64,000 nucleotides of DNA from Sphingomonas sp. Lineage in GTDB: Bacteria > Pseudomonadota > Alphaproteobacteria > Sphingomonadales > Sphingomonadaceae. The notes below the pieces were generated by a model that did no database searches, had not been told where the DNA came from, and saw only the letters and a program-made list of their open reading frames with translations. The translations under genes were made by a program, and so were the position numbers. Shown here piece after piece: positions 56,687-64,000 of this stretch (its first letter is position 1; every line of letters begins with the position of its first letter). The stretch lies in the NCBI GenBank assembly GCA_017418975.1, contig JAFOMG010000006.1, positions 248,001 through 312,000 on the forward strand. Direction: 5' to 3'.

Positions 56687-58056
56687 GCACCAAGACCGAA
56701 AGCAACAAGGTGTCGGCCCCGATCGAGGATCGCGCCCAGCTGATCGAGTATTTCGCCCGGGGCGAAAAGCCGAAGGAACGCTGGCGCATCGGCACCGAGC
56801 ACGAGAAGTTCGTGTTCGCGACCCGGGACTTCCACGCTCCCAGCTATGACGAGCAGGGCGGCATCCGCGACCTGCTGGGCGAGCTGACCCAGTTCGGCTG
56901 GAAGCCGGTGCTGGAAGGCGGCAACGTCATCGCGCTCTCGGGGCCGGACGGCACGGTGAGCCTGGAGCCGGCCGGCCAGCTGGAGCTTTCGGGCGCGCCG
57001 CTCGAGAATCTCCACGAGACCTGCGGCGAGACCGGGCGGCACCTGGAGCAGGTGAAGCAGGTCGGCGACAAGCTTGGCCTCAACTTTCTCGGCCTGGGCA
57101 TGTGGCCCGACAAGACGCGCGCCGAGCTGCCGATCATGCCCAAGGGCCGCTATGGCATCATGCTGCGGCACATGCCTCGGGTGGGCAATCTCGGCCTCGA
57201 CATGATGCTGCGCACCTGCACGATCCAGGTGAACCTGGACTATGCCTCCGAAGCGGACATGGTGCAGAAGTTCCGCGTCGGCCTGGCGCTGCAGCCGCTG
57301 GCGACGGCATTGTTCGCCAACTCGCCCTTCACCGAAGGCAAGCCCAACGGCTATCTGAGCTATCGCAGCCATATCTGGTCGGACACCGATCCGGCGCGGA
57401 CGGGCATGCTGCCCTTCGTGTTCGAACCGGGTTTCGGCTATGAACGCTATGCCGAATACGCGCTCGATGTGCCGATGTACTTCGTCTACCGCGACGGCAA
57501 ATATATCGACGCGGCCGGGCAGAGCTTCCGCGACTTCCTGAAGGGCGAACTGCCCGCCTATCCCGGCCACAAGCCGACGATGGACGATTGGGCGGACCAT
57601 CTCTCCACTGCCTTTCCCGAGGTCCGCCTCAAGACCTTTCTCGAGATGCGCGGCGCCGATGGCGGGCGCTGGGGGCGGATCTGCGCCCTCCCCGCGCTCT
57701 GGGTCGGGCTGCTCTACGATCAGGGTGCGCTCGATGCGGCATGGGAGCTGGTGAAGGGCTGGTCGATGGAGGCGCGCGAGACGCTGCGCAGCTCGGTGCC
57801 GAAGCTGGCGCTCGACGCGCCGCTGCCCGGTGGCGGCAAGCTGAGGGACATTGCCAGCGAAGTGCTCGACATCGCCGCCGCCGGCCTCAACGCCCGCGCC
57901 CGGCTCAACGCCTCGGGCGACAATGAATCCGGCTTCCTCGATCCGCTGCGCGAAGTGGTGCGCACCGGCAAGGTGCCGGCCCAGGTGCTGCTCGACCGCT
58001 TCGACGGCGACTGGCAGGGCGATATCCGCCGCGTCTATGAGGAAGCGCGTTTCTAG
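56683..58056 (+). CDS. gshA: glutamate--cysteine ligase, plant/proteobacterial type
   Basis: 457 residues. First step of glutathione synthesis, joining glutamate and cysteine with ATP. The sequence RWRIGTEHEKFVFATRDFHA, VSLEPAGQLELSGAPLENLH, MPKGRYGIMLRHMPRVGNLG, MLRTCTIQVNLDYASEADM and FLEMRGADGGRWGRICALPA fit the alphaproteobacterial/plant class, not the E. coli class. The ATG overlaps the stop of the amidase by 4 bp. A long perfect hairpin just after its stop may protect or end the message. Confidence 0.95.
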   Translation: MSTKTESNKVSAPIEDRAQLIEYFARGEKPKERWRIGTEHEKFVFATRDFHAPSYDEQGGIRDLLGELTQFGWKPVLEGGNVIALSGPDGTVSLEPAGQLELSGAPLENLHETCGETGRHLEQVKQVGDKLGLNFLGLGMWPDKTRAELPIMPKGRYGIMLRHMPRVGNLGLDMMLRTCTIQVNLDYASEADMVQKFRVGLALQPLATALFANSPFTEGKPNGYLSYRSHIWSDTDPARTGMLPFVFEPGFGYERYAEYALDVPMYFVYRDGKYIDAAGQSFRDFLKGELPAYPGHKPTMDDWADHLSTAFPEVRLKTFLEMRGADGGRWGRICALPALWVGLLYDQGALDAAWELVKGWSMEARETLRSSVPKLALDAPLPGGGKLRDIASEVLDIAAAGLNARARLNASGDNESGFLDPLREVVRTGKVPAQVLLDRFDGDWQGDIRRVYEEARF

Positions 58057-58089
58057 CCTTCCCGGCCCGTGGGAGCACGCCGGGAAGGC
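58056..58089. other. 10 bp stem-loop between convergent genes
   Basis: GCCTTCCCGG at 58056-58065 pairs with CCGGGAAGGC at 58080-58089 around a 14-base loop. It directly follows gshA and precedes the minus-strand gene's end. No T tract follows, so it may be a transcript-stabilising or weak termination structure. Confidence 0.5.
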
Positions 58090-58101
58090 CAGATCCCCTG
58101 C

Positions 58102-58347
58102 CTAGCCCCGTAACGCCCGCTCCACTTCCTGGAGCCGGCCGTCGATCGCGGCCACTTCGTCGTCATCGCCCTTGCGGATCGCGGCGACGATCAGGTCCAC
58201 CAGCTGCTGCGCGGCGGAACCGCCGAAGCGCAGCACCAGCTCCTCGCCGGAAAGCATCGCCACGTCGCGCAGCGTCACCCGGCCGCCCGGGACGGCATCC
58301 TGTTCGAGATCGGGGTCCTTGCGCTTCGCATTCGCTGGCATGGTCAT
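58102..58347 (-). CDS. small hypothetical protein
   Basis: 81 residues from the ATG at 58347 (a second ATG two codons later is possible). The second half is a helical region rich in Ala/Leu/Val with charged turns (VTLRDVAMLSGEELVLRFGG, LVDLIVAAIRKGDDDEVAAI). No domain or membrane segment is recognised. It may be a small regulator or structural protein. It converges on gshA and is divergent from the PAS-LuxR gene by 192 bp. Codon use resembles that of neighbours, so it is likely a real gene. Confidence 0.55.
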   Translation of the reverse strand: MTMPANAKRKDPDLEQDAVPGGRVTLRDVAMLSGEELVLRFGGSAAQQLVDLIVAAIRKGDDDEVAAIDGRLQEVERALRG

Positions 58348-58539
58348 TCGTCTCACTGGTCTCGGGCGAAGCCTGCGCCCCGCGGACAGGAGGGAAAACT
58401 CGTAAATTTACGTGTTTCCGGCGAGCCGCTGAGGGTCTCCCATCACCCTTGCCCCCGGGCTGGCCGAGGGCCACACAGGAACCGTGACGTCTGGGAAACG
58501 TTCTCCGACGGAACACGATAAGATTGTGGTTGGAGGGTT

Positions 58540-59220
58540 ATGACATCTGGGGAAAGCGCCGAGCCCCGCCCCGACGAAGACTTTGAACTGCGCCTGAGGG
58601 CCCTTGAGGTAGGGCTATGGGACTATGACATCGATGCCGATCTGCTCGTCTGCGACGCGCGCTGGTATCAGATTACCGGGCTGCAGCCCAACATGGTGCG
58701 CAGCCTTGCCGATTTCCGGCCCTTCATTCACCCCGAAGACGAGGAACTGGCCACCACCATAGACCTGGCCATGGTGGTGGAGCTGATCGCGCGCGACCTG
58801 CGCTATCATGTCGATTTCCGATTGATCCGGCCCGACGGGCAGACGCGCTGGATCCGCTCGGTCGCCTGCCTGTTGCTCGACTCCGGATCCGGCCATCACA
58901 AGGCGGTGGGATGCATCACCGACAATACCGACTTCGCGCTGATCGCCGCCGCCCGCGCCTTCACCCGCCCCGCGACGCGCAGCGATCCGGACATTCCCGA
59001 TCCCGCCGCGGCGATCGGGGCCGCCGGCGCGGCGCTGAGCGAGCGCGAGATCGAATGCCTGCGCTGGGTGAGCCTGGGCAAGACCGCCTGGGAAACCGCG
59101 ACGATCATGGGCCGCAGCCAGCGGACGGTGGAGTTCCACCTGGTCAACGCCACGCGCAAGCTCTCGGCGTCGAACAAGATCCACGCGGCGGTGATCGCGG
59201 TGCGCAAGGGCCTGATCTGA
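58540..59220 (+). CDS. PAS-domain LuxR-type transcription factor
   Basis: 226 residues. A PAS domain covers about 18-130 (LWDYDIDADLLVCDARWYQI, DFRLIRPDGQTRWIRSVACL). A GerE/LuxR DNA-binding domain is at about 165-226 (LSEREIECLRWVSLGKTAWE, SQRTVEFHLVNATRKLSASN). It is not an autoinducer-binding LuxR. It precedes, by 84 bp, the amino-sugar recycling genes on the same strand, which makes them candidate targets, but PAS-LuxR proteins also regulate polysaccharide genes. No operator was identified. Confidence 0.88.
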   Translation: MTSGESAEPRPDEDFELRLRALEVGLWDYDIDADLLVCDARWYQITGLQPNMVRSLADFRPFIHPEDEELATTIDLAMVVELIARDLRYHVDFRLIRPDGQTRWIRSVACLLLDSGSGHHKAVGCITDNTDFALIAAARAFTRPATRSDPDIPDPAAAIGAAGAALSEREIECLRWVSLGKTAWETATIMGRSQRTVEFHLVNATRKLSASNKIHAAVIAVRKGLI

Positions 59221-59304
59221 CCGACAACGGCCATATCCGCGGATTATGGCCCTCCGGGCGGTTCGGCATGGCAAAATGCGCGCCGGCTGCTGTAGGGAGC
59301 GAGC

Positions 59305-60198
59305 ATGGCCTATTTCCTCGGGATAGATGCGGGCGGCAGCCATTGCCGCAGCCGGCTGACGGACGAGCGCGGAACCATCCTCGGCACCGGCGAGAGCGGC
59401 CCGGCCAATACGCGGATCGGCATCGAGCGGCTCCACGCGGTGCTGCGCGACGTCGCCGGCCAGGCGATCGCGGCGGCGGGGCTCGGCGAGGACGAGGTTT
59501 CGACGATCCGGGCCGGCATGGGCATCGCCGGGATATCGCGCCCCGGAATGCGCGAGCAGCTCGCCGCCCTCCCCTTTCCCTTCGCTGCGATCGAGTTCGT
59601 CACCGACGCGGCGATCGCCAATCTCGGCGCGCATGCCGGCGTCGAGGGTGCGACCCTGATCATCGGCACAGGCAGCGTGGCCGAGGTGCGGGTGGGCACC
59701 ACCAGCTTCACGATCGGCGGCTATGGCTTTCCGATTTCCGACGAGGGCAGCGGTGCCGCGCTGGGCCTCAGCGCGATGCGCCATGCGCTCCGCGCGCTCG
59801 ACGGGCGCAGCGAAGTGACGCCGCTCAGCCACGCCGTCACTGCCGGCTTCGGGCACGACACGGCCCGCGCGGTCGCCTGGATGGATGCCGCGACGCCGAA
59901 GGACTATGCCGCCTTCGCCCCGCTGGTGATGGACTATGCCGAGAACAACGACGCGATCGCCCGCTCGATCGTGGAGGACGCGGCGCTGCACATCGAACGA
60001 TTCATCGAGACGATCTTCGCGCGCGGGGCCGTTCGCTGCGCGCTCGCCGGGGGGCTGGCGATGCGGATGAAGCCCTGGCTGCGCGCACGCACCGTGGCGC
60101 GGCTCGTCGACGCGGTCTCCGATCCGCTCGACGGGGCGTTGCTGCTCGCCGGCCTGCCCTCCACTGCCCTCCCGACCCGGAAGTCCGATGCCGACTGA
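59305..60198 (+). CDS. N-acetylglucosamine/glucosamine kinase of the BadF/BadG/BcrA/BcrD family
   Basis: 297 residues. ATPase motifs of the hexokinase/actin-like fold: FLGIDAGGSHCRSRLTDERG (phosphate 1), TLIIGTGSVAEVRVG (phosphate 2) and ISDEGSGAALGLSAMRHALR (active-site base and glycine). It phosphorylates an amino sugar. Its last 11 bases overlap murQ. With murQ and nagA it forms a recycling pathway for peptidoglycan amino sugars: kinase for GlcNAc, etherase for MurNAc-6-P and deacetylase for GlcNAc-6-P. Confidence 0.88.
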   Translation: MAYFLGIDAGGSHCRSRLTDERGTILGTGESGPANTRIGIERLHAVLRDVAGQAIAAAGLGEDEVSTIRAGMGIAGISRPGMREQLAALPFPFAAIEFVTDAAIANLGAHAGVEGATLIIGTGSVAEVRVGTTSFTIGGYGFPISDEGSGAALGLSAMRHALRALDGRSEVTPLSHAVTAGFGHDTARAVAWMDAATPKDYAAFAPLVMDYAENNDAIARSIVEDAALHIERFIETIFARGAVRCALAGGLAMRMKPWLRARTVARLVDAVSDPLDGALLLAGLPSTALPTRKSDAD

Positions 60199-61069
60199 AG
60201 CCGCAGACCCCCGTTACCGCGAGATCGACCGCTGGCCCACCGAGGCGGCAGTGGAGGCGATGCTCGAGTCCCAGCTCGCGGCGATCGCGGCGCTGAAGAG
60301 CCAGGCCGGCGCGATGGCGGCGGCGATCGACGCGGCCGCCGAGCGGCTGCGGCATGGCGGGCGCATCGCCTATGCCGGGGCAGGCACCTCCGGCCGGATC
60401 GGCGTGCAGGACGGCGTGGAGCTCACGCCCACCTTCAACTGGCCGGTCGAGCGCCTCGCCTTCCTGATCGCGGGCGGGCCGGCGGCGCTGACCCGGACCC
60501 AGGAGGGCGCGGAGGACAGCCGCGAGGCCGCGCTGGCAGCCGTCGTCGCCGAGGAGATCGGCGCGAACGACGTGCTGATCGGCGTCGCGGCGAGCGGGCG
60601 CACGCCCTATGTGGTGGCCGCGCTCGAGGCGGCGCGCGGCGCCGGCGCGCTGACGATCGCTCTCGCCAACAATGCCGGCACCCCGGTCCTGGCCGCGGCG
60701 GAGCACGCGATCCTCGCCGATACCGGCAGCGAAGTGGTGGCGGGCTCCACCCGGATGAAGGCGGGCACCGCGCAGAAAGTCGCGCTGAATCTCCTCTCCA
60801 CCGGGATCATGTTGCGCCTGGGGCTCGTTCATGAGGGACTGATGGTCAACATGCAGGTCTCGAACGCCAAGCTGCGCGCCCGTGCGATCCGCATGGTCGG
60901 CGCGCTGGCGGACGTGGACGGCCCCGCGGCCGAGACGGCGCTCGATGCGGGCGGGCGCGACATAAAGCGCGCGGTGCTGATCGCGCGCGGCCTGGCCCCG
61001 GCGGAGGCCGAGGCGCGGCTGGCGGCGGCACGGGGCAGCCTGGGCGCCGTGCTGGACGTGCTGCCGTGA
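60188..61069 (+). CDS. murQ: N-acetylmuramic acid 6-phosphate etherase
   Basis: 293 residues with a SIS fold. Cleaves the lactyl ether of MurNAc-6-phosphate, giving GlcNAc-6-phosphate and D-lactate. Recognised from RIAYAGAGTSGRIGVQDGVE, FLIAGGPAALTRTQEGAEDS and the region GSEVVAGSTRMKAGTAQKVA. Most MurQ proteins have the motif GAGTSGRLGVLDASE; the VLDASE part here reads VQDGVE, a small departure. It overlaps the kinase by 11 bp and nagA by 4 bp (GTGA), which shows a tight operon. Confidence 0.92.
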   Translation: MPTEAADPRYREIDRWPTEAAVEAMLESQLAAIAALKSQAGAMAAAIDAAAERLRHGGRIAYAGAGTSGRIGVQDGVELTPTFNWPVERLAFLIAGGPAALTRTQEGAEDSREAALAAVVAEEIGANDVLIGVAASGRTPYVVAALEAARGAGALTIALANNAGTPVLAAAEHAILADTGSEVVAGSTRMKAGTAQKVALNLLSTGIMLRLGLVHEGLMVNMQVSNAKLRARAIRMVGALADVDGPAAETALDAGGRDIKRAVLIARGLAPAEAEARLAAARGSLGAVLDVLP

Positions 61070-62217
61070 GAGCGCTCGTCAACGGGCGCATGCTGCTGGC
61101 CGAGGGCTGGCGCGACGATGCCTGCCTGGTGATCGAGGGCGACCGGATCGCGGCGATCCTCCCCGCGCCGCCCGCCGGCGCGGAAACCGTCGACCTGGGC
61201 GGAGCGACGCTGCTCCCCGGCTTCGTCGACGTGCAGGTCAATGGCGGCGGCGGCCGGCTGTTCAACGACGATCCGAGCGTGGAGACGATCCGGGTGATCG
61301 CCGAGACGCACCGGCGCTTCGGCACCACCGGCCTGCTGCCGACCCTGATCAGCGACGACCTGTCCGTGGTGGAGGCCGGCATCCGCGCCGTGGACGCCGC
61401 GATCGCGGCGGGCATCCCCGGCGTGCTCGGCATCCATATCGAGGGGCCGTTCCTCAACCCGGTGCGCCGGGGCATCCATAGCGAGAGCAAGATCCAGCCG
61501 CTGCGCGACGAATTCCTCTCGCTGCTGGAATCGGGCCGCCGCGGCAAGACGCTGGTGACGCTGGCGCCCGAAGTCGCGACTCCCGGGCAGATCGCCCGGC
61601 TGGCCGCGGCGGGCGTGATCGTCTCCGCCGGACATTCGGATGCCCGCTACGAGACGGTGCGCGACGCGATCGACAATGGGCTGACCGGCTTCACCCATGT
61701 CTTCAACGCCATGTCCCCGCTGCTCAACCGCGCGCCGGGCATGGTGGGCGCGGCGCTCGAGGATCCCGACGTCTATGCCGGGATCATCGCCGACGGCCAT
61801 CACCTGCATCCGGCGACGCTCCGCGTGGCGCTGCGGGCAAAGGGGCCCGAGCGGCTGATGCTGGTGACCGACGCGATGCCGAGCGTAGGGAGCGACGAGA
61901 CGGTGTTCCTGATCCATGGCCGCGAAATCCACCGCGACGGCGACCGGCTGCTCGGGGCCGACGACACGCTGGCGGGCTCGACGCTCACCATGGCGGGCGC
62001 GGTCAAGGGGATGATGGCGCAGGGCCGGGTCGGGCTGGACGTCGCCGCCCGCATGGCCGCGGCGACCCCCGCCGCATTCCTGGGGCTGGGCGGGCAGCTG
62101 GGCCGGATCGCCCCCGGATTCCGGGCGGACCTGGTGCTGGTGGACGCGGAGCTGACGGTGCTGGAGAGCTGGATTTCCGGCGAGGCCGTCCGGTATCCCG
62201 CCCTAAACATAAACTAG
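61066..62217 (+). CDS. nagA: N-acetylglucosamine-6-phosphate deacetylase
   Basis: 383 residues of the amidohydrolase superfamily. Removes the acetyl group of GlcNAc-6-phosphate. Diagnostic stretches are [20 protein letters not shown] (with the Q-x-N form of the metal motif as in E. coli NagA), [56 protein letters not shown] and [20 protein letters not shown] start overlaps murQ by 4 bp. The glucosamine-6-phosphate deaminase (nagB) expected next is not in the window; cysD follows after 37 bp. Confidence 0.94.
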   Translation: MRALVNGRMLLAEGWRDDACLVIEGDRIAAILPAPPAGAETVDLGGATLLPGFVDVQVNGGGGRLFNDDPSVETIRVIAETHRRFGTTGLLPTLISDDLSVVEAGIRAVDAAIAAGIPGVLGIHIEGPFLNPVRRGIHSESKIQPLRDEFLSLLESGRRGKTLVTLAPEVATPGQIARLAAAGVIVSAGHSDARYETVRDAIDNGLTGFTHVFNAMSPLLNRAPGMVGAALEDPDVYAGIIADGHHLHPATLRVALRAKGPERLMLVTDAMPSVGSDETVFLIHGREIHRDGDRLLGADDTLAGSTLTMAGAVKGMMAQGRVGLDVAARMAAATPAAFLGLGGQLGRIAPGFRADLVLVDAELTVLESWISGEAVRYPALNIN

Positions 62218-62254
62218 ATCGCGCGTTCCCGGGCGGCTTCCTAAATCGCCCGCC

Positions 62255-63214
62255 ATGCTGCATTCCGGGAACATGACGGAGACACAGGCGATCGGCGCGA
62301 CCCGGGGGATTTCGCCCGCGCGGCTGACGCATCTCCAGCGGCTCGAGGCCGAGAGCATCCATATCCTGCGCGAAGTCGTCGCCGAGGCGGAGCGTCCGGT
62401 GATGCTCTATTCGATCGGCAAGGACAGCGCGGTGATGCTGCACCTCGCGCGCAAGGCATTCTATCCGGCGCCCCCGCCCTTCCCGCTCCTCCATGTCGAT
62501 ACGACCTGGAAGTTCCGCGCGATGTACGATCTGCGCGACAAGGCGGCGCGCGACGCGGGCATGGAACTGATCGTCCACAAGAATCCCGAGGCCGAGGCGC
62601 AGGGAATCAACCCGTTCGATCATGGCGGCCGCCATACCGACATGTGGAAGACCGAGGGACTGAAGCAGGCGCTCGACCAATATGGCTTCGACGCGGCGTT
62701 CGGCGGCGCGCGGCGCGACGAGGAGAAGAGCCGCGCCAAGGAGCGCGTGTTCAGCTTCCGCACCGCGTCGCACCGCTGGGATCCCAAGAACCAGCGGCCC
62801 GAGCTGTGGCACCTCTACAATGCCCGCAAGCACAAGGGCGAGAGCATCCGCGTCTTCCCGCTCTCCAACTGGACCGAGCTCGACATCTGGCAATATATCC
62901 TCGCCGAGGGGATCGAGATCGTCCCGCTCTATTTCGCCGCGCCGCGGCCTACGGTGGAGCGCGACGGGCTGATCCTGATGGTCGACGACGATCGCTTCCG
63001 GCTGAACCCGGGCGAGGTGCCGGTCACCCGTTCGGTGCGTTTCCGCACCCTCGGCTGCTATCCGCTGACCGGCGCGGTGGAGAGCGAGGCGGATACGTTG
63101 GAGGCCGTGATCCGGGAGATGCTGCTGACCACGACCTCGGAGCGCCAGGGCCGCGCGATCGACCATGACCAGGCGGCAAGCATGGAGAAGAAGAAGCAGG
63201 AGGGGTATTTCTGA
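62255..63214 (+). CDS. cysD: sulfate adenylyltransferase subunit 2
   Basis: 319 residues. ATP pyrophosphatase-type enzyme that makes adenosine phosphosulfate with CysN. Its PP-loop reads [20 protein letters not shown], followed by [40 protein letters not shown] and the C-terminal [20 protein letters not shown]. An ATG six codons downstream (62273) has GGGAA before it and is an alternative start. The partner gene cysN follows, but a REP-type repeat lies between them. The pathway provides APS/PAPS for cysteine synthesis and for sulfotransferases such as the candidate at 25108. Confidence 0.94.
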   Translation: MLHSGNMTETQAIGATRGISPARLTHLQRLEAESIHILREVVAEAERPVMLYSIGKDSAVMLHLARKAFYPAPPPFPLLHVDTTWKFRAMYDLRDKAARDAGMELIVHKNPEAEAQGINPFDHGGRHTDMWKTEGLKQALDQYGFDAAFGGARRDEEKSRAKERVFSFRTASHRWDPKNQRPELWHLYNARKHKGESIRVFPLSNWTELDIWQYILAEGIEIVPLYFAAPRPTVERDGLILMVDDDRFRLNPGEVPVTRSVRFRTLGCYPLTGAVESEADTLEAVIREMLLTTTSERQGRAIDHDQAASMEKKKQEGYF

Positions 63215-63270
63215 TGGCCCGCGCTTCTTCCCGCATTCTCGCCCCTTTTTCCGGCGCCCTCGCCCCTTTC

Positions 63271-63357
63271 CCCGTCATCCCCGCGCAGGCGGGGATCCAG
63301 GGTTTCTCTGCCGTGTCGCCCGTGACTCTGGATCCCCGCCCGCGCGGGGATGACGGG
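63271..63357. repeat. REP-type inverted repeat inside the cysD-cysN operon
   Basis: Arms CCCGTCATCCCCGCGCAGGC (63271 onwards) and the complementary GCGCGGGGATGACGGG (to 63357) enclose about 25 bases. The pair is nearly perfect over some 30 bases on each side. It sits in the 157 bp between two genes that are normally adjacent, upstream of cysN's GGGAGAG ribosome site. Confidence 0.92.
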
Positions 63358-63371
63358 TTGGGAGAGCACGC

Positions 63372-64000
63372 ATGACCTCCTACCGCCCCGACGCGCTCAT
63401 CGCGTCCGACATCTCCGCCTATCTCCGGCTGCACCAGAACAAGTCGCTGCTGCGCTTCATCACCTGCGGCAGCGTGGACGACGGCAAGTCCACGCTGATC
63501 GGGCGGCTGCTCTATGATTCGAAGATGATCTTCGAGGACCAGCTCGCCAGCCTCGAGGCCGACAGCAAGCGGCTGGGCACGCAGGGGCAGGAGATCGATT
63601 TCGCGCTGCTCGTCGACGGCCTCGCCGCCGAGCGCGAGCAGGGCATCACCATCGACGTCGCCTATCGCTTCTTCGCGACAGAAAAGCGCAAGTTCATCGT
63701 CGCCGACACGCCTGGCCACGAGCAATATACCCGCAACATGGTGACCGGCGCGTCGACCGCCGATCTCGCCGTGATCCTGATCGACGCGCGCAAGGGCGTG
63801 CTCACCCAGACGCGGCGGCACTCGTACCTCTGCCACCTGCTCGGCATCCGCCACATCGTGCTGGCGGTGAACAAGATGGACCTGATCGGCTATGATCAGG
63901 CCGTCTATGACGCGATCGTCGAGGACTATCGCGGATTTGCCGACAGCATCGGCATCGCCGGCTTCACGCCGATCCCGATCTCGGGCTTCAAGGGCGACAA
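63372..64000 (+). CDS. cysN: sulfate adenylyltransferase subunit 1 (3' truncated by window)
   Basis: At least 209 residues, open to the end of the window. GTPase subunit that drives APS synthesis with CysD. G1 motif [21 protein letters not shown]3 [20 protein letters not shown] and G4 [10 protein letters not shown] are intact, and [20 protein letters not shown] contains the switch I region. The ATG at 63372 has GGGAGAG six bases upstream. In many proteobacteria CysN is fused to an APS kinase (CysC) domain; whether this is so here lies beyond the window. Confidence 0.93.
   Translation, partial: MTSYRPDALIASDISAYLRLHQNKSLLRFITCGSVDDGKSTLIGRLLYDSKMIFEDQLASLEADSKRLGTQGQEIDFALLVDGLAAEREQGITIDVAYRFFATEKRKFIVADTPGHEQYTRNMVTGASTADLAVILIDARKGVLTQTRRHSYLCHLLGIRHIVLAVNKMDLIGYDQAVYDAIVEDYRGFADSIGIAGFTPIPISGFKGD

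Noticed and set aside
1..64000. tRNA, rRNA, integrase, transposase or attachment site
   Set aside because: None was recognised in reading either strand.

Overview
The window is GC-rich (roughly two thirds G+C), densely packed bacterial chromosome, most likely from a sphingomonad (Sphingomonas or a close relative, Alphaproteobacteria). This is an inference from the sphingan-like export genes, the codon use with many GTG and TTG starts, and the mix of housekeeping neighbours. No phage, transposase, CRISPR array, rRNA or tRNA was recognised.

Layout. (1) 1-3107: end of a WbpA-type UDP-HexNAc dehydrogenase, galU and a secreted PDZ/M48 metalloprotease. (2) 3533-10444, plus strand: a small membrane protein with its own terminator, a metallophosphoesterase, an O-antigen ligase/polymerase-like protein, Wza-type export lipoprotein, Wzc-type tyrosine autokinase with a (Gly-Tyr)6 tail, and a translationally coupled membrane-anchored protein. 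(3) 10490-42231, minus strand: about 28 genes with spacings of a few bases or overlaps of 1, 4, 8 or 11 bp, running from a WbaP-type initiating sugar-phosphate transferase (42231) to wecC (10490). It is a polysaccharide operon. (4) 42451-44253: a divergent Tat-exported beta-helix-like protein. (5) 44325-50100: FKBP isomerase, ribosomal protein S21, a lipoprotein, an MFS transporter, a two-component pair and a single-domain receiver. (6) 50175-54082: a TPR/histidine-kinase/receiver hybrid and an EAL protein. (7) 54165-54395: a probable short structured transcript with a 20-residue open frame. (8) 54520-64000: ugd, a nitrilase-family amidase with gshA, a PAS-LuxR regulator, an amino-sugar recycling operon (kinase, murQ, nagA), then cysD and the start of cysN.

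How the genes work together. The polysaccharide operon carries at least four activated-sugar routes. RmlA, RmlB, a 3,4-ketoisomerase-like cupin, an aminotransferase and a left-handed beta-helix acyltransferase should give a dTDP-3-acylamino-3,6-dideoxyhexose; rmlC and rmlD are absent. RfbF, RfbG, a cupin and a lysine-bearing DegT aminotransferase should give a CDP-linked (amino)deoxy sugar; RfbH is absent. WecB and WecC give UDP-ManNAcA. The fourth block (26746-33709) is the unusual one: a pyruvate aldolase of the HpcH/HpaI family, a KdsB-like cytidylyltransferase, a SAM methyltransferase, a Gfo/Idh/MocA oxidoreductase, a SIS isomerase, an SDR, a dehydroquinate-synthase-like cyclase and a 2-hydroxyacid dehydrogenase. 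I infer that it makes a CMP-activated 3-deoxy-2-keto acid or a carbocyclic derivative of one. Three glycosyltransferases, a sulfotransferase-like protein, an ABC flippase-like transporter, a second polymerase-like membrane protein, and a cytoplasmic heparinase-fold protein with two oxidoreductases (12856-18309) complete the set.

The block at 26746-33709 is the best candidate for an undescribed pathway. Second are the heparinase/oxidoreductase trio and the small structured transcript upstream of ugd. All functional assignments rest on motif reading without database searches.
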